Source: Saccharopolyspora spinosa NRRL 18395
Lineage (GTDB): Bacteria > Actinomycetota > Actinomycetes > Mycobacteriales > Pseudonocardiaceae
Reading direction: 5' to 3'
Assembly (NCBI RefSeq): GCF_000194155.1
Contig: NZ_GL877878.1
Coordinates: 3,790,044-3,850,174 of the forward strand
DNA length: 60,131 nt
Position numbers and translations under genes: made by a program. Within the stretch, counting starts at the first letter, position 1, and the number at the start of each line of letters is the position of its first letter. The notes beneath the pieces were generated by a model that did no database searches, had not been told where the DNA came from, and saw only the letters and a list, made by a program, of their open reading frames with translations. Positions 24,791 to 33,297 of this stretch are shown piece by piece.

Positions 24791-25845
24791 GGCCGCAGGC
24801 CTTCGAACTTGGCCAGCACTTCCGGGTTGGCGACGAACCGGGGGCGCTCGCCGCCCAGGAACCGGGCGACCTCCCCGGCGACGATGTCGGCGGCGCGGTG
24901 CGCGGTCTGGCGGGTCGCCCCGGCCAGGTGCGGGGTGGTGATGACGTTGGGCGCGTCGAACAGCGGCCAGTCGCGCGGCGGCGGCTCGATGTCGTAGACA
25001 TCCACCGCCAGCGCGCCGAGGTGGCCGGACTTCAGTAGCTCCGGCAGCGGCGCGTAGTCGAGCAGCCCGCCCCGGGCGGAGTTGATCAGCACCGCACCTT
25101 CCGGCAGCAGCTTGAGGTTGTCGGCGTTGAGCAGGTTCTTGGTCTCCGGGGTCAGCCGCGCGTGCAGGCTGACGACCGAGCTGCGGCGCAGCAGCGCCTC
25201 CAGCTCGACGAGCTCGACGCCGTCGCGGGCGGCGGCCTCGGCCTGCACGAACGGGTCGGACACCAGCACGTGCGCGCCGAATGCCTTCAGGACCCGGGCC
25301 ACGATCTTGCCGATCGCGCCGTAGCCGACCAGGCCGACGGTCGAGCCCTCCAGCTCGATGCCGGCGTTCTCGTACGCGTAGTAGTCGCCACGCCAGTTAC
25401 CGGCCTTGAGCTCGGCGTCCGAGCCGGGGATGCGGCGCAGCGCGGCGAGGATCAGCCCGACGGCGAACTCGGCGGCCGCAGCGGCGTTGCGGCCGGGCGC
25501 GTAGCTGACGATCACGCCGTTGTCGGTGGCGGCCTCGAGGTCCACGTTCACCGGGCCGCCGCGGCAGACGCCGACGAACTTCAGCTGCGGGCTGTTGGCC
25601 AGCACGTCCGCGGTGAACGGCGCCATCTGGGTGGCGGCGATCTCCACGCCGCCGAGCGCGTCGAGCAGCTGCTGCTCGGTGCCGCTGGCCTCGTGGACGT
25701 TGCCGACCGGTCCGAACGGCTCGACGGGCCACGGCAGCTTCAGGGTGTTGAACCGCAGGTCGTGCGAACCGGCGCTGCGGCGCAGGGCGTCGACGAACAC
25801 CTCGGGCGCGACGAAGTGGTCACCTGCGGCCAGAACACTGGTCAT
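24787..25845 (-). CDS. D-isomer-specific 2-hydroxyacid dehydrogenase
   Basis: A 352-residue NAD(P)-dependent enzyme with the Rossmann motif VGLVGYGAIGKIVARVL and the family's catalytic set: Arg in INSARGGLLDY, Glu in VYDIEPPP, and His in TTPHLAGAT. It reduces a 2-oxo acid or oxidises a D-2-hydroxy acid. Phosphoglycerate-dehydrogenase-like enzymes recur in FGGY-kinase/class II aldolase sugar-acid operons of actinobacteria. ATG at 25845 has a textbook AAAGGAG. Its presence hints that the pathway handles an aldonate or oxo-acid intermediate rather than only polyols. Confidence 0.87.
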   Translation of the reverse strand: MTSVLAAGDHFVAPEVFVDALRRSAGSHDLRFNTLKLPWPVEPFGPVGNVHEASGTEQQLLDALGGVEIAATQMAPFTADVLANSPQLKFVGVCRGGPVNVDLEAATDNGVIVSYAPGRNAAAAAEFAVGLILAALRRIPGSDAELKAGNWRGDYYAYENAGIELEGSTVGLVGYGAIGKIVARVLKAFGAHVLVSDPFVQAEAAARDGVELVELEALLRRSSVVSLHARLTPETKNLLNADNLKLLPEGAVLINSARGGLLDYAPLPELLKSGHLGALAVDVYDIEPPPRDWPLFDAPNVITTPHLAGATRQTAHRAADIVAGEVARFLGGERPRFVANPEVLAKFEGLRP

Positions 25846-25893
25846 GAGGACTCCTTTGTCTTCCTTGCGTGCGGCGGGCAGGATGCCGGGTGC

Positions 25894-26592
25894 TCAGCTG
25901 CCGACCGGCTGGGGCAGCCCGCTCACCAGGCGAGACCGAACGTCGTCCAGGTCGGTGGCGAGGTAGCTGGCCTTGGCCAGGGCGTCCTCGGCCGGCGGGT
26001 AGTCGGAGTTCGGGATGGCCACCACAGTCATTCCCGCCGCAGCGGCGGCACGCAACCCGTTGCTGGAGTCCTCGACCGCCAGGCAGTGCTGCGGGTCCTG
26101 GCCGAGCTTTTCGGCGGCCGACAGGTACACGTCGGGGCTCGGTTTGCCCTTGGGTACCTCGGCGCTGGAGACGGTAGCCGCGAAGTGCTTGGTCAGTCCG
26201 TGGCGATCGAGGACCGCGTCGATGAGGCGGCGCGGCGCCGACGAGGCGAGCGCGATCGGGGCGCGCGCGGCGACCTCGGTGACCATTTTCTCGGCGCCGG
26301 GCAGCAGCTCGATCTCACCGCCGTCGAGCGCGGCGATCATGTCGTCGACCACGACCCGCTCGGTCTCGGCCACGGAGTCGCTGGTGGCGCTGAAGTCGGC
26401 GAGGAAGGCCGACCACTCGGGCGCGCTCATGCCCTGGACCTGCCGGGTCTGCTCCACGGTCCAGGTCCTGCCGTGGGCGGCGGCGAACTTGGCCCACATC
26501 CGCTCCCACAGGTGTTCGCTCTCGACCAGGACGCCGTCCATGTCGAACACGACCGCGCGGTGGGTGCCGTTCGGCCCTTCGGACTGGGTCAT
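25894..26592 (-). CDS. HAD-superfamily (IA) sugar-phosphate phosphatase
   Basis: The 232-residue protein has the HAD nucleophile motif VVFDMDGVLVESE, motif II ALASSA, the lysine region KGKPSPDVYL and motif IV VEDSSNGLRAA. It is of the beta-phosphoglucomutase/sugar-phosphatase type. First gene of the minus-strand sugar operon, with GGGAGGT before its ATG. The upstream region carries a TTAAC-N9-GTTAA site. It may dephosphorylate a dead-end or end-product sugar phosphate. Confidence 0.86.
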   Translation of the reverse strand: MTQSEGPNGTHRAVVFDMDGVLVESEHLWERMWAKFAAAHGRTWTVEQTRQVQGMSAPEWSAFLADFSATSDSVAETERVVVDDMIAALDGGEIELLPGAEKMVTEVAARAPIALASSAPRRLIDAVLDRHGLTKHFAATVSSAEVPKGKPSPDVYLSAAEKLGQDPQHCLAVEDSSNGLRAAAAAGMTVVAIPNSDYPPAEDALAKASYLATDLDDVRSRLVSGLPQPVGS

Positions 26593-26625
26593 CTTTACCT
26601 CCCGCCAATCACTGACACGGTCAAA

Positions 26626-26644
26626 TTAACATGACATACGTTAA
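26626..26644. promoter_or_regulatory. Candidate DeoR operator TTAAC-N9-GTTAA (site 1)
   Basis: A 19-base inverted repeat lies in the divergent control region between the HAD gene (minus) and the deoR-type gene (plus). The same arms and spacing recur at 27580-27598 before the permease gene. It is well placed to control the minus-strand operon and the regulator itself. Confidence 0.65.
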
Positions 26645-26725
26645 ATGTCACCATTACCGTGATACTTCAGTAAGGCGACCGGTGTCCCACGACAGGCGCC
26701 GCGCGCCACGGGGCAAGATGGCCGC

Positions 26726-27514
26726 ATGGCGTCCGCACCGAAGAAGCAGTCCGCTCGGCTCCTGCGACAGCAGAAGATCATCGACCACGTGGTCTCGCAG
26801 GGGTTCGCCAGCGCCGCGGAACTGTCCGAGCTGACCGGCGTCAGCCTGATGACAGTGCACCGCGACCTCGACGACCTGGTCACCCGGGGCCTGCTGCGCA
26901 AGTACCACGGCGGGGTCTCCGCCCAGCCATCCACGGTGTTCGAGAGCAGCTCGGACTTCCGGCTGCACACCCACACCGCCGAGAAGGAAGCGCTGGCCAA
27001 GGACGCCTTGCAGTTCATCAACCCGGGCATGTCGGTGATGCTGGACGACTCGACCACCGCGCTCGCGCTGGCCAGGCTGCTGCCCGAGGTCGGCCCGCTG
27101 ACCGTGGTCAGCAACTACCGGCAGGTGCAGGAGGCGCTGCGTGACGTGCCGGACATCCGGCTGATCGGCCTGGGCGGCGAGTACTCCCGGACCCACGACT
27201 CCTACCTGGGCCTGCCCTGCCAGGAGATGATCAGCGCCTTCTCGGTGGACATCGTGTTCCTGTCCACCTCGGCGATGAACGCACGGCTGACCTACCACCA
27301 GGAGCAGGAGATCGTGCTGGTCAAGCGGGCGATGCTGGCCAGCGCGACGACCAAGGTGCTGATGATGGACGCCAGCAAGGTGGCCCGCTCGGCGCTGCAC
27401 CAGTTCGCCCCGGTGCGCGCCTTCGACCACGTGCTGCTGGCGGGCGAGCTGGACGCAGCGCTGGTCGAGGAGATGCGCGAGCAGACCGACGTCCGCCTGT
27501 CCCCGATGGGCTAG
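26726..27514 (+). CDS. DeoR/GlpR-family transcriptional regulator
   Basis: The 262-residue regulator has an N-terminal DeoR helix-turn-helix with the recognition helix in VSLMTVHRDLDDLVTRGLLRKYHGG. The sugar-phosphate-binding DeoRC domain follows (MLDDSTTALALA, TVVSNY, LGGEYSRTHDSYLG, MMDASK). Such proteins are typically repressors released by a phosphorylated pathway intermediate. It is divergent from the catabolic operon and followed by the permease gene, with matching palindromes before both transcription units. The binding role at those sites is inferred. Confidence 0.9.
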   Translation: MASAPKKQSARLLRQQKIIDHVVSQGFASAAELSELTGVSLMTVHRDLDDLVTRGLLRKYHGGVSAQPSTVFESSSDFRLHTHTAEKEALAKDALQFINPGMSVMLDDSTTALALARLLPEVGPLTVVSNYRQVQEALRDVPDIRLIGLGGEYSRTHDSYLGLPCQEMISAFSVDIVFLSTSAMNARLTYHQEQEIVLVKRAMLASATTKVLMMDASKVARSALHQFAPVRAFDHVLLAGELDAALVEEMREQTDVRLSPMG

Positions 27515-27579
27515 CCCCCGGGAGCAGCGGCATCGGACAGCCAGCTTCGTTGTTGATCTTCACATCAGATTGCGATGAA

Positions 27580-27598
27580 TTAACGTCTTGCGCGTTAA
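27580..27598. promoter_or_regulatory. Candidate DeoR operator TTAAC-N9-GTTAA (site 2)
   Basis: The same palindrome as site 1 lies about 90 bases before the permease ATG, in an AT-rich stretch (GATGAATTAACG ... GCGTTAAACTG) that probably includes the promoter. Outer bases extend the symmetry to TTAACG...CGTTAA. Confidence 0.65.
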
Positions 27599-27689
27599 AC
27601 TGAACAAGGTGCATGATAGCCAGCACTCGTCGACCGGGGGTGCGTCCTAGCCGCGCACACCGGGAAGTTCCGATCCCTTGGAGACAGTG

Positions 27690-29054
27690 ATGTCCCAACA
27701 GACCTCTGCGGATGCCGAGCCGTTGCGGCCGGCCAGCGCACTCGACCGCATCGGTATCCCCAGGCAGCTGTTCTGGGGCTTCATCGCCGTCCTGATCTTC
27801 ATGATCGGCGACGGAGTGGAGACCACCTTCCTCTCGGACTACCTGCAGCAACCCGACGGCGGCGGACTGCCCGGCGCGACCGCGGCGTTCGCCACGGTCA
27901 CCCTCTACGGCGTCGCGGCCATGATCGCCGCGTGGTTCTCCGGGACGCTCTCCTCGATCTGGGGCCCGCGCCGGGTCATGTGGCTCGGCGGCGCCTGGTG
28001 GGTGGTTTTTGAGGCGCTGTTCCTGTTCGTCGCGCTGCCGTCGCACAACGCGACGCTCATCGTGGCCACCTACGGCATCCGCGGCTTCGCCTACCCGCTG
28101 TTTGCGTTCGCGTTCCTGGTGTGGGCGCAGATCGCCAGCCCAACCAAGATGCGCGGTTCGGTCGCCGGGTGGTTCTGGTTCGCCTTCACCGGTGGTCTGC
28201 CGACCCTGGGCGCGGCGCTGGCCGCGGTCTCCATCGGCGTGTTCGGCCTGAGCCAGCACGGCACGCTGGTGCTGTCGCTGGTGGTGGTCACCATCGGTGT
28301 GCTCATCGGCAGCTTCGCCGTCCGCGAGGAGCACGGCCTCAAGCCGATCGCCGACCAGACGGTCTCCAACCCGCGCAGCATCAAGAGGCTGGGCGAGGGC
28401 GTGGACATCCTCTGGCGCGACCGCCGCACCCTGGCCGGTGGCCTTATCCGCATCGTCAACACCGCGCCGCAGTACGGCTTCTTCGCGATGTTCCCGTTCG
28501 TGCTCGGCCCGGCCACCCCGGGCGGCGGCTTCCTGACCGCCCCGCAGCTGGCCACGCTCGCGTCGATCAGCTACGGCGCGAACATCGCCGCGAACCTGTT
28601 CTTCGGCGTGTTCGGCGACCGCTTCGGCTGGCGTCGCACGATCACCTGGTTCGGCTGCGTGGGTTGCGCCGTCGCGACTCCGCTGTGGTACTTCACCGCG
28701 GTGTCCACCCAGAGCTTCGCGGTGACCGCCACCTTCGGCGTGGTCTACGGCATCCTGCTGGCCGGGTTCGTCCCGCTGTCTGCGCTGATGCCGTCGATGG
28801 TCACGCCCAAGGACAAGGGTTCGGCCCTGGCGATCCTGAACTTCGGTGCCGGTGGCGCGGCGTTCGTCGGCCCGGTCGTGGTCACGATCCTGTACCCGCT
28901 GGTCGGCGGCGGCGGGGTGGCCATCGCGTTCAGCGCGCTCTACATCCTGGTGGCGGTCCTGAGCCTGCAGGTCAAGGACGTCTGCGACCCCGGTGAGCAG
29001 AAGCTGGCGCAGCGCGCCACGCAGCACGTCGCGACGGCCCGGTCCTCGGCGTAA
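27690..29054 (+). CDS. MFS permease, polyol permease (RbtT/CsbX-like) type
   Basis: The 454-residue protein has 12 membrane segments. The first, GIPRQLFWGFIAVLIFMIGD, followed by VETTFLSDYLQ, is the pattern I associate with the RbtT/DalT/CsbX polyol and alpha-ketoglutarate branch of the major facilitator superfamily. It also has GPRRVMWLGG in the loop after helix 2 and GDRFGWRRTITW after helix 8. It likely imports the cluster's substrate. ATG at 27690 is six bases after GGAG; an in-frame TTG at 27678 lacks a site. Terminator after the stop. Confidence 0.84.
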   Translation: MSQQTSADAEPLRPASALDRIGIPRQLFWGFIAVLIFMIGDGVETTFLSDYLQQPDGGGLPGATAAFATVTLYGVAAMIAAWFSGTLSSIWGPRRVMWLGGAWWVVFEALFLFVALPSHNATLIVATYGIRGFAYPLFAFAFLVWAQIASPTKMRGSVAGWFWFAFTGGLPTLGAALAAVSIGVFGLSQHGTLVLSLVVVTIGVLIGSFAVREEHGLKPIADQTVSNPRSIKRLGEGVDILWRDRRTLAGGLIRIVNTAPQYGFFAMFPFVLGPATPGGGFLTAPQLATLASISYGANIAANLFFGVFGDRFGWRRTITWFGCVGCAVATPLWYFTAVSTQSFAVTATFGVVYGILLAGFVPLSALMPSMVTPKDKGSALAILNFGAGGAAFVGPVVVTILYPLVGGGGVAIAFSALYILVAVLSLQVKDVCDPGEQKLAQRATQHVATARSSA

Positions 29055-29071
29055 GTTCCGCCGCCGCCGTC

Positions 29072-29102
29072 GTGAGCCCGCGTCCCGAGGACGCGGGCTC
29101 AC
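29072..29102. terminator. Bidirectional terminator between the permease and PIG-L genes
   Basis: Fourteen-base perfect arms GTGAGCCCGCGTCC (29072-29085) and GGACGCGGGCTCAC (29089-29102) surround a 3-base loop. It sits 17 bases after the plus-strand stop and at the expected 3' end of the convergent gene. Confidence 0.75.
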
Positions 29103-30806
29103 GTGCATTCGGCCGTCGTCTCCGAGCGCGACAAGGTGGCGGCCGTCCGAGGTGAAGGCGGGCCGTCCGACGATCCGGCCGGGCAGGACGGTCATCGTGG
29201 TGCCGAGCACCGCGATCTGCCCTTCGCCGTTGCGGACCGCGACGACCGGGATGTCGCCGTCCAGCACGGCGAGTGCGGGATCGGAGGTGGCAGTGGTGTC
29301 GGTGGTGGCGACCACGGACCATCCCGCGTGCTCGCCGAGCACGACCACGCGCCCGCTGGCCGCCTCGCGGAACGCCGCGAACGCCCGGTGGCCGCGGGCC
29401 ACGGCAACGGATCCGGCCGGGCGGTGAGTTTCCGGCGGCGCGACGAGCCGGGAACCGGTGCCGTCGAGCCGCCAGTGCAGCAATCCGGCCAGCGCGGTGG
29501 CGAAAACGTGCGCCTCACCGGTGCCGGTCATGAGCACCGAGACGGCGTCGACGACCCCGGTGCCGCCGAGGTCCGTCCAAGCTGACTGGTCGGCGAACCG
29601 GGCGCTCACACCGCCGCGAGCGTTGCGGACCGCGACCAGCACTCTCCCGCCCGGTGCCACGACCGCCGCCGGGGGTCCGACTCGGCCGAGCGGAGTTTCG
29701 GTCGGTGGGAAGCCGAGATCCTGCCAGTGGTCCTGCCCGCTTTTCAGGAAGATCGCACCCGTGCGGTCCTGGACCACAAGGGTGTCCGGACCCGCGAATC
29801 CCGGCGAACCGTCACGGGGCGCGAAACCCCGGGTGTCCACAACGGACTCATGTGATCCGTTTCCCCTCAACAGCCTTCCGCCCCGCACGTAGACGTATGC
29901 GGGCTCGCCGTCGCGACCGGTCGTCGCCCAGTTCGCGTTCCACGGCCAGCGGTGCCGCATGCTTCGCAGCCACGTCGCATAGGGCTCCCCCATGCTCACC
30001 TCGGCGTCGTGCGCCGCGTAGCGCGCGAAGATCCCCCGTTTGCCGGCGACGATCTCCGCCGGCAGGTTAGGCGGCGCGTCGGCGACGTTGTAGTCGCGGT
30101 AGTGGATCAGGTGCGCCGATCCGGCGGACCGCATCGCGAGCTCCGCGAATCGCGCCGTCATCACGTGGTCGGGGTGGTTGTGGTGGCGTCCCCACTGCGG
30201 CTGGTACCGGGGGTCCGGTTCGGGGTCGTGGGTCCGCACGATCGAGGGCGCGAACCTCCGGTAGAGCTCTCCCAGCGCGTTGATGACGGAGGCCCGGTCG
30301 TGAATGCTGGTCACCACCAGCGCAGATCCGTCCGGCCGCAGTGCCTCGACTCGTGCCGTTGCGTCGTGCCAGAGGCGGGTCAGCGCATGCCTGCCACCAG
30401 CAACGTGCGGATCGTTGTCATCGGGCAGGTTCAGGAACACCAACCGCACCCTCGGCCGATCGCGCAAGGTCTGCACCTCGGCTTGACGGCCCCCGGGCAG
30501 CGGCAGCCCGGCACGGGCCCAGACGTCGGGCACCCCGGCCATCGCCGCGAACGCCGCCCTCGCCCCGGCCTGCCGCTGCGCGGCATACCGCCCGGTGGGC
30601 CGCACATCGCTCTCCCCCGCCGTCAGGAACACGGTCGTCACGGTCGCTCCGGAGCGGATCGAGATGGCCAGGTCCGGGTTCATGAACAGGATGTCGTCGT
30701 CGGGATGCGCCACGACTTGCAGGTGGGAACGCACCTGCGTCGCAGCGGCGGGATCGACGAGCAGAGCGGTCAGCATTAGCGCGATCGCGGCGGCGAATCC
30801 TCTCAT
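29099..30806 (-). CDS. Exported PIG-L family deacetylase with C-terminal propeller-like region
   Basis: A signal peptide (about residues 1-22, FAAAIALMLTALLVDPAAA) is followed by the PIG-L zinc site VVAHPDDDILFMNP and later QWGRHHNHPDHVMTARF. The C-terminal half has repeated strands with Gly/Asp turns (WQDLGFPPTE, WTDLGGTGVVDAV, HWRLDGTGSRL), like a beta-propeller. PIG-L enzymes remove N-acetyl groups from sugars such as GlcNAc conjugates. ATG at 30806 overlaps the upstream stop. The 3' end is uncertain: the frame has no stop until 27321, antisense to the permease. A TGA one frame over at 29099-29101, at the terminator, is probably the true end. Confidence 0.75.
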
Positions 30807-33289
30807 CTTGTTCGCCTCCCCGGCTGCGGCGCAGCTACCGACAGCGCGAGCGCGAGCAGCGCTCCGGTGCAAGCCAGCAGGAGGTGCAGGGCGAATCCAG
30901 GCGGGCTCCAGGACAGCGCGAGCGTGCCGCCGGTCAGACCCGGCGGGAGGCGAACGGTGAGCAGCCCCGCATCAGTTCCGACGACCGGCACCCGGCGTCC
31001 GTCCACTGTGGCCTGATAGCCCGGCCAGGCCAGGCGCGCGAAGACCAGCTCGGCCCGGTCTGCGGTTCGGCCGAACCGCACAGTTTCGTGCCGCTGCCCG
31101 TGCTGCCGGTCGTCGAGCACCCGCACCCCGCGGCTGGCGCTAAGCCGACCGGCCGGCCACGGCAGGGCCGTTTCCCGTTTGAGCACAACGACATCCGCAT
31201 CGCGCCGGGTGACCTGCCAGCCCGCCGGAGCTTCGGGAACCTCGCGGAGCCGGCGCTGCACCACGACGTGGGTGACCTTGAGCCGGTCGACCAGCCCATC
31301 CGGCTGCCAGAGCCGGTCGTAGGCCTGCGGGCAGGTGGCCCCGTAATAGCTCAGGCAGAGCCGGGTGTGCAGGGCGTCATGCCCGATGCCGGTGTAGGAG
31401 ACCAGGCTCGCGACCCCTGCAGCCGCGTGCATGTTGCCGAACAGCAAGTGCTTCCAAGCGCTTCGCGAGGCGACGTCGTCCGGTGGGATCAGGGTGCGGT
31501 CGGCGATCTGCAACACGGTGCCGCCGTGGAATTCCGCGTAGCGGGTACGGAGTTCGGCGATCGATGTCGGGAAGTTGTAGACGGCGACATCGCGATTCGC
31601 CGGAAACCACAACATCTGCAAGGCAAGCGCGCAGGCCGTGCCGAGGTGCAGCACCGCGGCCATCAGCTGCTTGCGGTGCAGGATCAGGACTGCCGCGAGC
31701 AGCACGGTGATCACTGCCAGCGACACCAAGTGCTTCGGGGCCAAAGCAGGCCACGCCGCGAACGAGAGATACCCGCCGAGCAACACGGTCCCGGCCGAGC
31801 AAGCCAACCGCACCTTGAAGTGATCCGTGCGCAGTCCACGCGAAAGCGACACGGCAAGCAGCACGGCCACCGCCAGGTGGAGCACGACCACATGCCGCAG
31901 CGGCCAGCGGAACAGCCACACGTTGGACGGCCCGAGGCACAGCAGGAAGTAGCCGCCCGCGATCAGCGCGGCGCACCGGCAGCGGCGCCACAACCCCCCG
32001 GCGGACCGCCAGTCCAGCCAGGCCAGCAGCGGGACGGCGAACCAGGCGAAGTAGGTGGCCGGCACCGACATCCGGAAGGAGCCGAAGGACAGGATCTGCG
32101 GCACGAACGAGGGTGTGCTCGCGTTCAGCAGGTCGCCGATGCCCGGCACCAGCTGGCCGATGTTGAACAGCTCGTGCCCGGACCGCCACCCCACCGCCGA
32201 GGTTTCCAGCACCGGGAAGAAGATCAACGGCAGGCTCGCCCCGACTGCCACGCCCACCAGGACCAACCGCCGGATTCTCGACCAGTTCCGGCCGGTTTCG
32301 GCCAGCAGCCCGGCGAAGACCGCGCCCAGCGCCAGCACCCCGTAGGGGTCACCGGCGGAAACGCACAGATAGCACAGCATCCACGTCACGAACACCGGCA
32401 GACGCCCGTCCAGCACACGGCGCAATGCCCACCAGGCCCACGGCAGCCAGGCGAAGCCCATGAGCCCGCCCGCCCAGGTGGCGGCCTGGAAGTACAGCAC
32501 GAAACCGGATAGCGGCAGCGCCACCGCAAGCACCGACGAGATCCCACGGCCCGCCCCATAACAACGGCAGAGCAGAAAGGTTCCGGCACCGAGCGTGACG
32601 AGGAACTGCGTTTTCACCACCGCGGCACCGATCGCGAGATCGCCGAGCCACACCACCAGCAGGCAATCCAGCAGGTGCACGGGATTCCAGATCCCGAACA
32701 GCGATTCGGCGGCCAGGTTGCCGCCCATCCACGAGTCGAGGTCCAGCCCGAGCGGCCAGTCCCCGGCGAGCAGCCGCTCGCCCAGCCGGTGCCACATCGG
32801 CAGGAACTGTGCCGCGCTGTCGTCCCAGAAGTAGAACGACGGGTTCACCAGCACCGGAACCTGGCTCAACAGCGCGACAGCCACCCCGACCCCGACCGCG
32901 CCGCGCCATTCGAGTAGCGGCAGCCGTTCGGGCCTGCTCAGCAGGAAGGTCACGGGCACCACGACCAGACCCGCCGCGACCGGAGCCAGCCTCGAATCGA
33001 CGTCGAACACCGCCACCGAAACCGCGACGACAGCGGTGCTCAACCCGATCACGGCCAGGTTGGACAGCGGGAACAGCAGCAGGGTGCGCCGATTCGGCGC
33101 CACCTCGAAGGTGAACCGGCAGTTGAGCAGGTACGAGCACAGCGTCGCCGCAACGGTCGCGACCAGGTGCGCCAGCAGGTACGGCACCAGCAGCCACAAC
33201 GCCAGGTAGACGCTGCAGTGCACGGCCGTGTTCGCACCGCCGACGAGCGCGAACCGCAGGAGCTCCGATCTGCTTGTCTTGCACCACAT
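30803..33289 (-). CDS. GtrA-like flippase fused to a YfhO-type membrane protein
   Basis: The 828-residue protein begins with a GtrA domain (residues about 1-125: LLRFALVGGANTAVH, then LCSYLLNCRFTFE), four helices. A large polytopic region of about ten helices follows, with a luminal loop after the first (FYFWDDSAAQFLPMWHR, NLAAESLFGIWNP). A soluble C-terminal part has LVSYTGIG and APAGWQVT, typical of YfhO-like proteins and GT-C-type membrane glycosyltransferases. GtrA proteins flip polyprenyl-linked sugars made by the neighbouring GtrB-type enzyme. ATG 33289 with GGGGGAG. The YfhO-like part may transfer the flipped sugar. Confidence 0.8.
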   Translation of the reverse strand: MWCKTSRSELLRFALVGGANTAVHCSVYLALWLLVPYLLAHLVATVAATLCSYLLNCRFTFEVAPNRRTLLLFPLSNLAVIGLSTAVVAVSVAVFDVDSRLAPVAAGLVVVPVTFLLSRPERLPLLEWRGAVGVGVAVALLSQVPVLVNPSFYFWDDSAAQFLPMWHRLGERLLAGDWPLGLDLDSWMGGNLAAESLFGIWNPVHLLDCLLVVWLGDLAIGAAVVKTQFLVTLGAGTFLLCRCYGAGRGISSVLAVALPLSGFVLYFQAATWAGGLMGFAWLPWAWWALRRVLDGRLPVFVTWMLCYLCVSAGDPYGVLALGAVFAGLLAETGRNWSRIRRLVLVGVAVGASLPLIFFPVLETSAVGWRSGHELFNIGQLVPGIGDLLNASTPSFVPQILSFGSFRMSVPATYFAWFAVPLLAWLDWRSAGGLWRRCRCAALIAGGYFLLCLGPSNVWLFRWPLRHVVVLHLAVAVLLAVSLSRGLRTDHFKVRLACSAGTVLLGGYLSFAAWPALAPKHLVSLAVITVLLAAVLILHRKQLMAAVLHLGTACALALQMLWFPANRDVAVYNFPTSIAELRTRYAEFHGGTVLQIADRTLIPPDDVASRSAWKHLLFGNMHAAAGVASLVSYTGIGHDALHTRLCLSYYGATCPQAYDRLWQPDGLVDRLKVTHVVVQRRLREVPEAPAGWQVTRRDADVVVLKRETALPWPAGRLSASRGVRVLDDRQHGQRHETVRFGRTADRAELVFARLAWPGYQATVDGRRVPVVGTDAGLLTVRLPPGLTGGTLALSWSPPGFALHLLLACTGALLALALSVAAPQPGRRTR

Positions 33290-33297
33290 CGCTCCCC

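Noticed and set aside
27321..29054. Extension of the PIG-L protein to 1,160 residues
   Set aside because: The added part is antisense to the MFS and DeoR genes, is Arg/Glu/Gln low-complexity and crosses a strong terminator. It is treated as a product of a lost stop or missing base.
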